Shown piece by piece: positions 38,286 to 47,350 of a stretch of DNA of 64,000 bases. The position numbers and the translations under genes were made by a program. Below the pieces are notes generated by a model. It was not told the origin of the DNA, made no database searches, and saw only the letters and a program-made list of their open reading frames with translations. Positions within the stretch are counted from its first letter, which is position 1. Each line of letters begins with the position of its first letter. This DNA comes from Georgenia sp. TF02-10 (GTDB taxonomy: Bacteria > Actinomycetota > Actinomycetes > Actinomycetales > Actinomycetaceae): contig NZ_CP094289.1 of NCBI RefSeq assembly GCF_022759505.1, positions 1,426,001 through 1,490,000 of the forward strand, given 5' to 3'.

Positions 38286-39644
38286 GTGCGCATCGACGTC
38301 GTCACCATCTTCCCCGCCTACCTCGCCCCCCTCGACCTGTCCCTGGTGGGCAAGGCCCGCCGGGACGGGCGGCTGGACCTGCGCGTGCACGACCTGCGCG
38401 CCTGGACCACCGACCGGCACCGCACCGTGGACGACACCCCGTTCGGCGGCGGCGCCGGGATGGTCATGCGCCCGGACGTGTGGGGCCGGGCGCTCGACGA
38501 CGTCCTGCCCGCCGCCGGGACCCCCGGCCGGCACGTGCTGGTCGTCCCCACCCCGGGCGGGGAGCGGCTGACCCAGGCCCGGGTCCAGGACCTCGCCGCC
38601 GCCGACCAGCTCGTCATCGCCTGCGGGCGCTACGAGGGCATCGACGCGCGGGTGGCCGAGCACTACGCCGCGACCGGCCGGGAGGTGCTCGAGCTCTCCC
38701 TCGGCGACTACGTCCTCAACGGCGGGGAGGCCGCCGCCCTGGTCCTGGTCGAGGCCGTCGCCCGCCTGCTGCCCGGGGTCCTCGGCAACCCCGCCTCGCT
38801 GGTGGAGGAGTCCCACGCCGCCGGGCTGCTGGAGTACCCGGTCTACACCAAGCCGCCGGTCTGGGCCGGCCTGGCCGTCCCCGAGGTGCTGACCTCCGGC
38901 CACCACGGCCAGGTCGGCCGGTGGCGCCGGGACCAGGCGCTGGCCCGCACCGCCACCCGCCGGCCGGACCTGCTCGCCGCCCTCGACCCCGCCGCGCTGG
39001 ACCGGGCGGACCGCGCGGTCCTCGCCCCGCACGGCTGGTACGTCCCGGCCGGGGCGCCCGCCCCCGTCCCGGTCCGGGTGCGGCCGGCCCGCGACGACGA
39101 CGCCGCCGCCCTGGCCGAGCTGGCCGCCGCCACCTTCCCGCTGGCCTGCCCGCCGCACATGCCCGCCGCGGACGTGGCCGCCTTCGTCGCCGACCACCTC
39201 ACCACCGAGCACATGGCCGCCTACCTCGCCGACGACGCCCGCTACCTCCTGCACGTCGCCGACGCCGAGGGAGAGCTCGTGGGCTACACCCTCACCGTGC
39301 TGCCGCGCGCTGCCGACGAGCCGCCCGCGGCCGCCGACGTCGCCGCCGCCGTCACCGCCCGGCCCGCCGCCGAGCTCAGCAAGTGCTACCTGCTCCCGCC
39401 CTACCAGGGCACCGGCCTCGCCGCCGCGCTGGTGGAGACGGCCGCCGCCGCGGCGGCGGCCACCACCGTGGCGGGGGAGCCGGTCGCCGTGCTGTGGCTG
39501 GGCACCAACCGGGCCAACCGGCGCGCCCAGCGCAGCTACGCCCGCCAGGGGTTCACCGTGGTGGGCACCCGACGGTTCCGGGTCGGCGGCTCGCTCGAGG
39601 AGGACGTGGTCATGGCCCGGCCGCTGACGACGGGCCAGGAGTAG
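38286..39644 (+). CDS. trmD: tRNA (guanine-N1)-methyltransferase TrmD fused to a GNAT domain
   Basis: Residues 1 to about 245 are TrmD (SPOUT m1G37 methyltransferase): [69 protein letters not shown]. Residues about 258-452 are a GNAT acetyltransferase: [20 protein letters not shown], the acetyl-CoA loop [18 protein letters not shown], and [17 protein letters not shown]. The reading frame is continuous with no stop between, so it is a true fusion. The acetyl acceptor is unknown. It lies one base after the rimM stop. Confidence 0.93.
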   Translation: MRIDVVTIFPAYLAPLDLSLVGKARRDGRLDLRVHDLRAWTTDRHRTVDDTPFGGGAGMVMRPDVWGRALDDVLPAAGTPGRHVLVVPTPGGERLTQARVQDLAAADQLVIACGRYEGIDARVAEHYAATGREVLELSLGDYVLNGGEAAALVLVEAVARLLPGVLGNPASLVEESHAAGLLEYPVYTKPPVWAGLAVPEVLTSGHHGQVGRWRRDQALARTATRRPDLLAALDPAALDRADRAVLAPHGWYVPAGAPAPVPVRVRPARDDDAAALAELAAATFPLACPPHMPAADVAAFVADHLTTEHMAAYLADDARYLLHVADAEGELVGYTLTVLPRAADEPPAAADVAAAVTARPAAELSKCYLLPPYQGTGLAAALVETAAAAAAATTVAGEPVAVLWLGTNRANRRAQRSYARQGFTVVGTRRFRVGGSLEEDVVMARPLTTGQE

Positions 39645-39774
39645 CCGCCGCGGCGGTGCCCGGCGGGGGAGCGTCGCCGGCCCGTCCTGCCCGCACCCGT
39701 CGTCGGAAGGCCCGCCGCCGCAGTGCCGCAGGCCACACCCGATCGGGGTCACCCCGGTCGAGGCGCCGGGACCG

Positions 39775-39830
39775 CTGTGGCAGAATGGCACGGCCGCGCG
39801 CCGAGACGATGCCCACGGGTCCTGCCACAG
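39775..39830 (+). promoter_or_regulatory. rplS promoter with flanking inverted repeat
   Basis: CAGAAT (39781-39786) in TGGCAGAATG is the likely -10 and repeats the rpsP element. CTGTGGCAG (39775-39783) and CTGCCACAG (39822-39830) form a perfect 9-bp inverted repeat that overlaps the -10 and the predicted leader. Use as an operator is speculative. Confidence 0.45.
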
Positions 39831-39928
39831 GGGGACCGCCGGGGCGGGCGTGTACCGAACCTCCACGGAGCAGCGCACGCTGCCCAGAACCAGCCCGTGA
39901 CCTGTGGCACGAGCGGGAAGAGACCACC

Positions 39929-40285
39929 ATGCAGACCCTGGACTTCGTCGACACCGCCTCGCTGCGGGACGACATCCCCGACTTCCGCCCCGGCGACACC
40001 ATCAAGGTCAACGTCAAGGTCGTCGAGGGCAACCGGTCCCGCATCCAGGCGTTCCAGGGCGTCGTGATCGCCCGCTCCGGCGGCGGCGTGCGCGAGACCT
40101 TCAAGGTCCGCAAGATCAGCTTCGGCGTCGGCGTCGAGCGCACCTTCCCGGTGCACTCCCCGTCCATCGACTCCGTCGAGGTCGTCACCCGCGGCGACGT
40201 GCGCCGCGCGAAGCTGTACTACCTGCGCGAGCTCCGCGGCAAGAAGGCCAAGATCAAGGAGAAGCGGGACACCACCGCCCGGTGA
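39929..40285 (+). CDS. rplS: 50S ribosomal protein L19
   Basis: A 118-residue large-subunit protein at the subunit interface. The family block is [20 protein letters not shown] and [17 protein letters not shown], ending in [22 protein letters not shown] 39929 gives the standard [13 protein letters not shown] start. It follows a leader of about 136 nt and is closed by a hairpin terminator. Confidence 0.97.
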   Translation: MQTLDFVDTASLRDDIPDFRPGDTIKVNVKVVEGNRSRIQAFQGVVIARSGGGVRETFKVRKISFGVGVERTFPVHSPSIDSVEVVTRGDVRRAKLYYLRELRGKKAKIKEKRDTTAR

Positions 40286-40296
40286 CCCACCCGCCG

Positions 40297-40328
40297 GCTG
40301 CCCGGCCCGCACCCGCGGGCCGGGCAGC
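40297..40328 (+). terminator. Terminator hairpin after rplS
   Basis: A perfect 14-bp stem, GCTGCCCGGCCCGC (40297-40310) with its complement (40315-40328), and ACCC loop. Confidence 0.75.
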
Positions 40329-40345
40329 GGCGTGAACGGGACGGG

Positions 40346-40351
40346 TATGGT
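40346..40351 (+). promoter_or_regulatory. -10 element (TATGGT) for lepB
   Basis: Flanked by GGGACG/CGTCCC inverted words (40339-40344 and 40352-40357). The predicted leader is about 55 nt. Confidence 0.4.
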
Positions 40352-40414
40352 CGTCCCACGGCCGCGTCGGGTGCGCCGGCCCGGTCAGGAGCGCACCGGA
40401 CGAGGGGACCGAAG

Positions 40415-41518
40415 GTGACCAGCGAGAGCGCCGGAGCGGCGGAACGGCGGGTCGGGCAGCAGCGGCCCGGGCCCCGGGACGGGTCGGTAGGCCAGGAGCG
40501 GCCGCCGGCGCAGGAGGCGGCCCACGGGCCGGCCCGCCCCGCCGACCAGGTACCTCCCGCCGGTCCCGGACATGCCAGGCCCGCCGGCCACGACGGCGCC
40601 GGCCAGGCACCGGCCGGGCCCGGCGCCCAGACACCCCCGGCCGGCCCCGGCGGCCACGGACGCCCGGCCGGGCCCGCCGACCGGTCGGCACCGATGCCGC
40701 CGAGCTTCCCCCCGGCCGAGCCCGGCCCCGGCCCCGGTCCCGGCACCGCGCCCGCGCGTCGCCCGGGCCGCGGCACCGACCACCCCCGCAGCGCCGGCGC
40801 CGCACCCGCCGGTCGGGCCGGTCGCCGGGGGAAGGACGCGCGCCCGCGCCGGGGCGGCTGGTTCCGCGAGACCTTCACCGTCCTGGTCAGCGCGCTCGTC
40901 CTGTCGGTCCTGATCAAGACCTTCCTCGCCCAGGCCTTCTACATCCCCTCCGGCTCGATGGAGGACACCCTCGAGCTCGGCGACCGGGTCATGGTCAACA
41001 AGCTGGCGCCCAACCCCTTCGACCTCCAGCGCGGCGACGTCGTCGTGTTCGTCGACCCCGACGGCTGGCTCGGGGAGCTGCCGCCGGACACCCGCCCCGC
41101 GTGGCAGCGCACCGTGGCCGAGGTGCTCACCTGGGTCGGGCTGCTCCCGCAAGACGCCGGCCAGCACCTGATCAAGCGGGTCATCGGCCTGGGCGGGGAC
41201 GAGGTCGCCTGCTGCACCGCCGAGGGCCAGCTCACCGTCAACGGCGAGCCCCTCGAGGAGCCCTACCTCAAGCCCGGCGCGGCGCCCAGCGAGACCGAGT
41301 TCGACGTCGTCGTCCCCGCCGACCACGTCTGGGTGATGGGCGACAACCGGTCCAACTCCGCCGACTCCCGCGCCCACCTCGGCGACCCCGGCGGCGGCAT
41401 GGTGCCGGTGGACGAGATCGTCGGCCGGGCCTTCGTCGTGCTGTGGCCGCTGGACCGCATCGCGCTGCTCAACAACCCCGAGGACACCTTCGCCGGCGTC
41501 CCCGACCCCGCGCGATGA
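40415..41518 (+). CDS. lepB: Signal peptidase I
   Basis: Membrane serine protease removing Sec signal peptides. It has 367 residues. An unusual Pro/Gly/Ala-rich cytoplasmic region of about 145 residues precedes one transmembrane helix (about 153-173). The catalytic Ser181 is in [17 protein letters not shown] and Lys254 in [26 protein letters not shown] is the C-terminal signature. GTG 40415 opens the frame; the long N-terminus would shorten only if an internal start were used. Confidence 0.94.
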   Translation: MTSESAGAAERRVGQQRPGPRDGSVGQERPPAQEAAHGPARPADQVPPAGPGHARPAGHDGAGQAPAGPGAQTPPAGPGGHGRPAGPADRSAPMPPSFPPAEPGPGPGPGTAPARRPGRGTDHPRSAGAAPAGRAGRRGKDARPRRGGWFRETFTVLVSALVLSVLIKTFLAQAFYIPSGSMEDTLELGDRVMVNKLAPNPFDLQRGDVVVFVDPDGWLGELPPDTRPAWQRTVAEVLTWVGLLPQDAGQHLIKRVIGLGGDEVACCTAEGQLTVNGEPLEEPYLKPGAAPSETEFDVVVPADHVWVMGDNRSNSADSRAHLGDPGGGMVPVDEIVGRAFVVLWPLDRIALLNNPEDTFAGVPDPAR

Positions 41519-42651
41519 CCCCGCCCCGCCGGTCCCGCCCGGCCGGGCCGGGCCGGGCCGCCCGCGCGCCGCGCCGCCCCACCCGCTCCCTGGAGCGGGC
41601 CCTGCTCGCCGAGCACGGCGCCGGCGCGCTGGTCGCCGGGATGGACGAGGTGGGCCGCGGCGCCCTCGCCGGGCCGGTCAGCGTGGGCGTCGCCGTCGTC
41701 GACGCCCGGACCTCCCGGCGGATGCCCCCCGGGCTCGCCGACTCCAAGCAGCTCACCCCCCGGGCCCGGGAGGACCTGGTCGAACCGGTCCGCGCCTGGT
41801 GCGCCGCGGCCGCGGTGGGCCACGCCAGCCCCGCCGAGATCGACGCGCACGGCATCATCGCCGCGCTGCGGCTCGCCGGCCGCCGCGCGCTCGCCGAGCT
41901 CGCCGCCGCCGGGGTGCTGCCCGCGGTCGTCATCCTCGACGGCTCGCACGACTGGCTCAGCGAGCCCGCCGACCTCCTCGGCCCCCTGGAGGCGGCCGTC
42001 CCCGTCCCGGGCACCGACCGCGCCGTCCCCGTGCCGCCGGTGCGCACGCAGGTCAAGGCGGACGCCGGCTGCGCCGTCGTCGCCGCCGCGTCCGTGCTGG
42101 CCAAGGTCACCCGGGACCGCCTCATGGTCACCCTGCACGAGGACCACCCCGGCTACGGCTGGGCCGGGAACAAGGGCTACGCCTCGCCCGAGCACGTCGC
42201 CGCCCTCGGCGCCCACGGCCCGTGCCCGCTGCACCGCCGGTCCTGGCACCTGCCCGGGACGGCCGACCCGGACGGGGCGGCCGACGAGGCGGCCGAGATC
42301 GCCGAGCTGCAGGAGGCCGGGCCCGCGCTGGTGGCCGACGACCCGTGGGCCGAGGAGCACGACAGGCCTCTCGACGCGGTGGCCGGTGACCCGTGGGGCG
42401 AGGAGCACGACGGCGCGCCCGACCTGGCCGGCGCCGCGCCCCCTCCCGCCGGCGAGGACGGGCCGGAGGCCGCTGCCGACGGCGAGCCGGACGGTGCTGC
42501 CGACGGCGAGCCGGACCGTGTCGCTTGCGGCGAGCCGGACGCCGCGGGCGGTGAGGACGGTGCCGGTTCGGCCGCCGCGGACGCGTCCGGCCGGCCCTCC
42601 CTGCGCGTGCTCGCCGGGGCCCACCGCGCCGGGGGCATGATGGACTCGTGA
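41515..42651 (+). CDS. rnhB: Ribonuclease HII with long acidic C-terminal tail
   Basis: Cleaves RNA in RNA-DNA hybrids and initiates ribonucleotide excision. It has 378 residues. The active site begins with [15 protein letters not shown] (Asp44, Glu45); later Asp residues lie in [11 protein letters not shown] and [21 protein letters not shown]. The RNase H domain ends near HRRSWHLPG (about residue 248). The remaining 130 residues are acidic with internal repeats ([16 protein letters not shown] and three GEPD units). ATG overlaps the lepB stop. Confidence 0.93.
   Translation: MTPPRRSRPAGPGRAARAPRRPTRSLERALLAEHGAGALVAGMDEVGRGALAGPVSVGVAVVDARTSRRMPPGLADSKQLTPRAREDLVEPVRAWCAAAAVGHASPAEIDAHGIIAALRLAGRRALAELAAAGVLPAVVILDGSHDWLSEPADLLGPLEAAVPVPGTDRAVPVPPVRTQVKADAGCAVVAAASVLAKVTRDRLMVTLHEDHPGYGWAGNKGYASPEHVAALGAHGPCPLHRRSWHLPGTADPDGAADEAAEIAELQEAGPALVADDPWAEEHDRPLDAVAGDPWGEEHDGAPDLAGAAPPPAGEDGPEAAADGEPDGAADGEPDRVACGEPDAAGGEDGAGSAAADASGRPSLRVLAGAHRAGGMMDS
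42636..42641 (+). promoter_or_regulatory. Leaderless -10 (CATGAT) for the DUF2469 gene
   Basis: CATGAT, six bases, GTG 42648, lying inside the rnhB 3' end. Confidence 0.4.
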
Positions 42652-42950
42652 GTGCCGAGGACCTGGAGAACTACGAGACCGAGCTCGAGCTCGACCTGTA
42701 CCGGGAGTACCGCGACGTCGTCGGGCTCTTCAACTACGTGGTCGAGACCGAACGGCGCTTCTACCTGGCCAACCAGGTCGACGTCCAGGTCCGCTCCACC
42801 GGCGGGGAGGTCTTCTTCGAGCTCAGCCTCACCGACGCGTGGGTCTGGGACGTCTACCGCTCCGCCCGGTTCGTGAAGTCGGTGCGGGTGGTCACCTTCA
42901 AGGACGTCAACGTCGAAGAGCTCGCCAAGCGCGACCTCGAGCTGCCCTGA
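42648..42950 (+). CDS. DUF2469 protein
   Basis: A 100-residue actinobacterial protein of unknown function, beginning [20 protein letters not shown], with a conserved [16 protein letters not shown] core. It is typically found between rnhB and yraN, as here. It overlaps the rnhB stop by four bases and may also have its own leaderless promoter. Confidence 0.92.
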   Translation: MSAEDLENYETELELDLYREYRDVVGLFNYVVETERRFYLANQVDVQVRSTGGEVFFELSLTDAWVWDVYRSARFVKSVRVVTFKDVNVEELAKRDLELP

Positions 42951-42991
42951 CCCGCCTGGGAGCCGGTCGACCCGTCCACCACCGCTCGCCG

Positions 42992-43107
42992 GTGACGCCG
43001 CACCCCCGGCCGTCCCACCGGTGACGCCGCATCCCCAGCCGCCCCGTCGCTGACGCCGCACCCCCAGCCATCCCGCCGGTGACGCCGCGCCCCCAGCCCG
43101 CCCGGGC
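42992..43107. repeat. Intergenic minisatellite, four units of 29 bp
   Basis: Units begin at 42992, 43021, 43050 and 43079, each starting (g/c)tgacgccgc and followed by a C-rich segment. The period is exactly 29 bp and the units differ at a few positions. The array lies between DUF2469 and yraN. Confidence 0.88.
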
Positions 43108-43160
43108 CGGCGGGACGTCACCGGCCGCGGCCGGGCACGGTGGCCGCGGAGGTGAGGCCG

Positions 43161-43523
43161 GTGCGCGCCAAGGACGCCGTGGGGGCCTACGGGGAGCGGG
43201 TGGCGGTGCGGCTCCTCGCCGACCAGGGGCTGGAGGTGCTGGCCCGGAACTGGCGCTGCGCCGTCGGGGAGATCGACGTCGTCGCCCTGGACCGGGACCG
43301 TGACGAGGTCGTCTTCGTCGAGGTCAAGACCCGCCGCTCGACGGCCTACGGCGACCCCGCCGAGGCGGTCACCGCCGTCAAGCTCGCCCGCCTGCGCCGC
43401 CTGGCCGGGCAGTGGCTCGCCGCGCACGACGCCCACCCCGCCCGGGTGCGGATCGACGTCGTCGCCGTCCTCGCCCGCACCGCCGGCCCGGCCCAGGTCC
43501 GCCACCTCAAGGCCGTGGGCTGA
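43161..43523 (+). CDS. yraN: UPF0102/YraN endonuclease-like protein
   Basis: A 120-residue protein of the restriction-endonuclease fold. The nuclease-type motif appears as VGEIDVVALD and VVFVEVKTRRS. GTG 43161 is preferred because GGAGGTGAGG ends four bases upstream and it gives the usual short N-terminus; GTG 43140 is an in-frame alternative. Cellular role is unclear. It overlaps comM by one base. Confidence 0.9.
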   Translation: MRAKDAVGAYGERVAVRLLADQGLEVLARNWRCAVGEIDVVALDRDRDEVVFVEVKTRRSTAYGDPAEAVTAVKLARLRRLAGQWLAAHDAHPARVRIDVVAVLARTAGPAQVRHLKAVG

Positions 43524-45067
43524 TGGGCCTCGGCCGCACCCGCACCGTCACGCTCGTCGGCATCGAGGGCCACATGGTGGAGGTGGAGGCGCACATCGCC
43601 AACGGCCTGCCGGCCTTCACCCTCGTCGGCCTGCCCGACGCCGCCGTCAACGAGGCCCGCGAGCGGGTCCGCGCCGCGGTGACCTCCACCGGGCTGAGCT
43701 GGCCCGCCCGGCGCACCACCGTCAACCTCTCCCCGGCGTCCCTGCCCAAGTCCGGCACCGGCCTGGACCTCGCCCTCGCCGTCGCCGTCCTGGCGGCCGA
43801 CGGGCTGCCGGGCGCGGACGCCGTCGCCGCCCGGGTCCACCTCGGCGAGCTCGGCCTGGACGGCCGCGTCCACCCCGTCCGGGGCGTCCTGCCGGCGGTG
43901 GCCGCCGCGGTGGCGGCCGGCCACCGGGAGGTCGTCGTCCCGGCCGGCAACGCCGTCGAGGCGGGCCTCGTGCCGGGCGCGCGGGTGCACCCCGTCCACC
44001 ACCTCGCCGAGCTGGTCCGCGCCTACGGCGGCCCCGGCCTGCCCGCGCCGCCGCTGCCCTCGCCGCCCGGCCCGCCGCCGGCCGCCGAGCCCGCCGGCCC
44101 GCCGCCGGACCTGGCCGAGGTGCTCGGCCAGGACGACGCCCGGTTCGCCCTGGAGGTGGCCGCGGCCGGCGGGCACCACCTCTTCCTGCTCGGGCCGCCG
44201 GGGGCGGGGAAGTCCATGCTCGCCGCCTGCCTGCCCGGGCTGCTGCCGGACCTGACCGACGCCGAGGCGGTGGAGGTCACCGCCGTGCACTCCGTCGCCG
44301 GCACCCTCGACGCCGTCACCGGGCTGCTGCGCCGCCCGCCGTTCGAGGACCCGCACCACACCGCCACCCCGGCGGCTGTGGTGGGCGGCGGCAGCGGCCT
44401 GCCCCGCCCCGGCGCGGCCAGCCGCGCCCACCGCGGCGTGCTGCTGCTGGACGAGGCCCCCGAGTTCTCCCCCCGGGTGCTGCAGACCCTGCGCCAGCCG
44501 CTCGAGCGCGGCGAGCTCGTCCTGCACCGCGCCGCCGGCACCGCCCGCTACCCCGCCCGCTTCCAGCTCGTCCTCGCCGCCAACCCCTGCCCCTGCGGGC
44601 AGGCGACCGGCAAGGGCCTGCGGTGCACCTGCACCCCGATGGAGCGGCGCCGCTACCTCGGCCGGCTCTCCGGGCCGCTGCTGGACCGGATCGACATCCA
44701 GGTGGACGTCGACCGGGTCACCCGCGCCGCGCTCGCCGTCGCCGCCGCGGCGGAGCCGTCGGCGGCCGTGGCGCGGCGGGTGGCGGCCGCCCGGGCCCGG
44801 CAGCGCCACCGGCTGGCCGGCACCCCCTGGCGCACCAACGCCGAGGTCCCCGGCTCCTGGCTCCGCGGGCCCGAGGGGCACCTGCCGCCGGCGGTCCGGC
44901 GGCCGCTGGAGCGGGCGCTGGACCGCGGGACGCTGAGCATGCGCGGGCTGGACCGGGTGCTGCGCCTGTCCTGGACGCTGGCCGACCTGGCCGGCGCGCC
45001 CGCCCCCACCGCGGCGGACGTGGGCACCGCCATCGGCCTGCGCACCCGAGGAGAGCACGATGCCTGA
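43523..45067 (+). CDS. comM: YifB/ComM-family Mg chelatase-like AAA ATPase
   Basis: Hexameric helicase aiding branch migration during integration of transforming DNA. It has 514 residues. The N-terminal ChlI/Lon-like domain contains GLPAFTLVGLPDAAVNEARE. Walker A is LLGPPGAGKSML (about 222-233) and Walker B GVLLLDEAPEF. A zinc-like Cys cluster, ANPCPCGQATGKGLRCTCTP, follows. A Pro-rich linker at about 170-196 separates the domains. It overlaps dprA by eight bases. Confidence 0.93.
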   Translation: MGLGRTRTVTLVGIEGHMVEVEAHIANGLPAFTLVGLPDAAVNEARERVRAAVTSTGLSWPARRTTVNLSPASLPKSGTGLDLALAVAVLAADGLPGADAVAARVHLGELGLDGRVHPVRGVLPAVAAAVAAGHREVVVPAGNAVEAGLVPGARVHPVHHLAELVRAYGGPGLPAPPLPSPPGPPPAAEPAGPPPDLAEVLGQDDARFALEVAAAGGHHLFLLGPPGAGKSMLAACLPGLLPDLTDAEAVEVTAVHSVAGTLDAVTGLLRRPPFEDPHHTATPAAVVGGGSGLPRPGAASRAHRGVLLLDEAPEFSPRVLQTLRQPLERGELVLHRAAGTARYPARFQLVLAANPCPCGQATGKGLRCTCTPMERRRYLGRLSGPLLDRIDIQVDVDRVTRAALAVAAAAEPSAAVARRVAAARARQRHRLAGTPWRTNAEVPGSWLRGPEGHLPPAVRRPLERALDRGTLSMRGLDRVLRLSWTLADLAGAPAPTAADVGTAIGLRTRGEHDA

Positions 45068-46202
45068 CCTGCCCTTTGACGCCGCCGACCCGCGGCTGGC
45101 CGCCGCGGCCTGGAGCCGGCTGGTCGAGCCCGGGGACCCGGCGGCGGGCGCCCTGGTCGCCCACCTCGGCCCCGTCGACGCGCTGGGCTGGCTGTGCTCC
45201 GCCGCCCGGGTGGGCACCACCGCCCGGGGCGGGCGGCCCTGGGAGCAGGCGGTGAGCCGCTGGTTGCCGCGGCTGCCCGGCCTGGACGTGCGCCGCGAGC
45301 TCGACACCCTGGACCGGCTCGGCGGCACCCTCGTCCTGCCCGGGGAGGAGCACTGGCCGGCCGGCCTGGACGACCTGCCCGTCCCGCCGTTCGTGCTCTG
45401 GGTGCGCGGGGACCCGGCCGCGCTGCACGGGCGGTCCGCCGCCGTCGTCGGCGCCCGGGCCGCCACCACCTACGGGCAGCGGGTGGCGGCGGACATCGGC
45501 CTCGGCCTGGCCGAGGCCGGGGTCGCCGTCGTCTCCGGCGGCGCCTACGGCATCGACGCCGCCGCGCACCGTGGGGCCCTGGCCGGGGAAGGGGTGACGG
45601 TCGCCGTCCTGGCCGGCGGGGTGGACCGGCTCTACCCCGCCGGCAACGCCGCCCTGCTCGAGTCGGTCCTGGCGAGCGGTGCGGTGGCGGCCGAGGTCCC
45701 GCCCGGGTGCGCGCCCAGCCGCAGCCGGTTCCTCGCCCGGAACCGGCTTATCGCCGCGATGACCGGGGCCACCGTGGTGGTCGAGGCCGCCTGGCGCTCG
45801 GGGGCCCTGTCGACGGCGGCCCGCGCCGCCGAGGTCGGCCGGCCGGTCGCGGCGGTGCCGGGTCCGGTGACGTCGATGGCGTCGGCGGGGTGCCACCGGC
45901 TGCTGCGCGAGGGTGCGGTCTGCGTCACCGACGCCGCGGAGGTCCGCGAGCTCCTCGCCCCGGCGGGGGAGGACCTGCCGGCCGAGCCCGCGGTCCAGCC
46001 CGGGCTGCTCGACGACCTGGACCCGGTGGCGGCCCGGGTGCTGGACGCCCTGCCGGTCCGCGGCGCCGCGCCGGTGGCCAGCGTGGCGCGCACCGCCGGG
46101 CTGGACCCCGCCCAGGTCCGCGCCGCCCTCGGCCACCTCGAGCTGGCCGGCCGCGCCGAGCGGCACGGCAGCTCCTGGCGCCGCCCCCGGGTCCGGGCCT
46201 GA
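45060..46202 (+). CDS. dprA: DNA-processing protein DprA
   Basis: Binds incoming single-stranded DNA and loads RecA in transformation. It has 380 residues. The Rossmann-like core contains VVGARAATTYGQRVAADIG, VSGGAYGIDAAAHRGAL, and PPGCAPSRSRFLARNRLIAA. A C-terminal winged-helix domain (about 310-380) follows. With comM upstream this forms the usual yraN-comM-dprA unit. Confidence 0.95.
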   Translation: MPDLPFDAADPRLAAAAWSRLVEPGDPAAGALVAHLGPVDALGWLCSAARVGTTARGGRPWEQAVSRWLPRLPGLDVRRELDTLDRLGGTLVLPGEEHWPAGLDDLPVPPFVLWVRGDPAALHGRSAAVVGARAATTYGQRVAADIGLGLAEAGVAVVSGGAYGIDAAAHRGALAGEGVTVAVLAGGVDRLYPAGNAALLESVLASGAVAAEVPPGCAPSRSRFLARNRLIAAMTGATVVVEAAWRSGALSTAARAAEVGRPVAAVPGPVTSMASAGCHRLLREGAVCVTDAAEVRELLAPAGEDLPAEPAVQPGLLDDLDPVAARVLDALPVRGAAPVASVARTAGLDPAQVRAALGHLELAGRAERHGSSWRRPRVRA

Positions 46203-46278
46203 CCGGCACCCGGCCCGGCCCGGCCGCCGCGCGCCCGGCCCGGCCGCCGCCCGCCCTGCCCGGGCGGCCGCGCCGTCG

Positions 46279-46284
46279 TACCGT
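46279..46284 (+). promoter_or_regulatory. Leaderless -10 (TACCGT) for the tyrosine recombinase
   Basis: TACCGT, six bases, GTG 46291. Confidence 0.55.
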
Positions 46285-46290
46285 AGGCCG

Positions 46291-47205
46291 GTGGCCAGCT
46301 CGCGCGGGGAGATCCTCGAGGCGTTCGGCCGGCACCTCGCCCTGCAGCGCGGCCGCAGCGCCCACACCGTCCGGGCCTACACCGCCGACGTCGCCGACCT
46401 GCTGCACCACCTCGACCCCGGCGCCGACCCGGCCACCGCCACCGGCCTGCCGCCGATGGACCTCACCACCCTGCGGGCCTGGCTGGCCGCGCAGCAGCGC
46501 CGCGGGATGTCCCGCGCCACCCTCGCCCGGCGCGCGGCCGCCGCCCGGACCTTCTCCCGATGGGCGCACCGCTCCGGCCACCTGCCGGCCGACGTCGGCG
46601 CCCGGCTGCGCAGCCCGCGCCCGGACCAGCACCTGCCCACCGTGCTCCGCGTGCCGGACGCGACCGCCCTGCTCGCGGTGGCCCGGGAGCGCGCCACCGG
46701 GCCGGTCCAGCTCCGGGACTGGGCCGCCCTGGAGCTGCTCTACGCCACCGGCGTCCGGGTGGCCGAGCTCACCGCCGTGGACACCACGGACGTGGACCTG
46801 CGCGAGCGGACCCTGCGGGTCACCGGCAAGGGCGACAAGCAGCGGGTGGTGCCCTTCGGGGTGCCCGCCGCCGAGGCCGTGCAGGCCTGGCTGGCCCGGG
46901 GCCGGCCCGCCTTGGTCACCCCGGCCAGCGGCGCCGCCCTCTTCCTCGGCGCCCGCGGCGCCCGGCTCGACCCGCGCACGGTCCGTGCCGTGCTGCACCG
47001 CCTCACCGCCCTCGCCGGCGTCCACGACATCGCCCCGCACGGCCTGCGGCACAGCGCCGCGACGCACCTGCTCGACGGCGGCTCGGACCTGCGCAGCGTC
47101 CAGGAGCTCCTCGGGCACGCCTCCCTGGCGACCACCCAGCGGTACACCCACGTCACGCCGGAGCGGCTCCGCGCCGCCTACACCCAGGCGCACCCGCGGG
47201 CCTAG
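46291..47205 (+). CDS. xerC: Tyrosine recombinase XerC
   Basis: Site-specific recombinase resolving chromosome dimers at dif with XerD. It has 304 residues. The SAM-like N-terminal domain holds HTVRAYTADVADLL. Catalytic residues are all present: Arg156 (GVRVAEL), Lys180 (TGKGDKQR), His250 and Arg253 (HGLRHSAATHL), His276 and Tyr285 (LGHASLATTQRYTHV). Position beside dprA and the M23/rpsB region is conserved for xerC, and nothing suggests a phage integrase. Confidence 0.93.
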   Translation: MASSRGEILEAFGRHLALQRGRSAHTVRAYTADVADLLHHLDPGADPATATGLPPMDLTTLRAWLAAQQRRGMSRATLARRAAAARTFSRWAHRSGHLPADVGARLRSPRPDQHLPTVLRVPDATALLAVARERATGPVQLRDWAALELLYATGVRVAELTAVDTTDVDLRERTLRVTGKGDKQRVVPFGVPAAEAVQAWLARGRPALVTPASGAALFLGARGARLDPRTVRAVLHRLTALAGVHDIAPHGLRHSAATHLLDGGSDLRSVQELLGHASLATTQRYTHVTPERLRAAYTQAHPRA

Positions 47206-47290
47206 CCGGACCGGACCCCGCCGCGCGCCGAGCGCGACCACACCCAGCCGGGCGGCTACCACGACGGGGCCGGCCCGGGTGGCGAGCGCG

Positions 47291-47350
47291 CGCGACCGGG
47301 CCGCCCGCGCCGCCTTATCGCGCGACCGGGCCGCCCGCGCCGGCTTATCG
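47291..47350. repeat. 30-bp direct repeats copied from the M23 peptidase 3' end
   Basis: Two units (47291-47320 and 47321-47350, one mismatch), with a third partial start at 47351. On the reverse strand each unit contains the peptidase's last codons plus stop (GTCGCGCGATAAG), so the gene's end has been duplicated in tandem downstream. Confidence 0.85.

Noticed and set aside
42992-43107. 29-bp repeats considered as a CRISPR array
   Set aside because: Units are contiguous with no spacers and no cas gene is near. The same applies to the other three arrays.
46291-47205. Tyrosine recombinase considered as a phage or element integrase
   Set aside because: Size, motif set and the dprA/rpsB neighbourhood match housekeeping XerC; no att repeats or phage genes are present.
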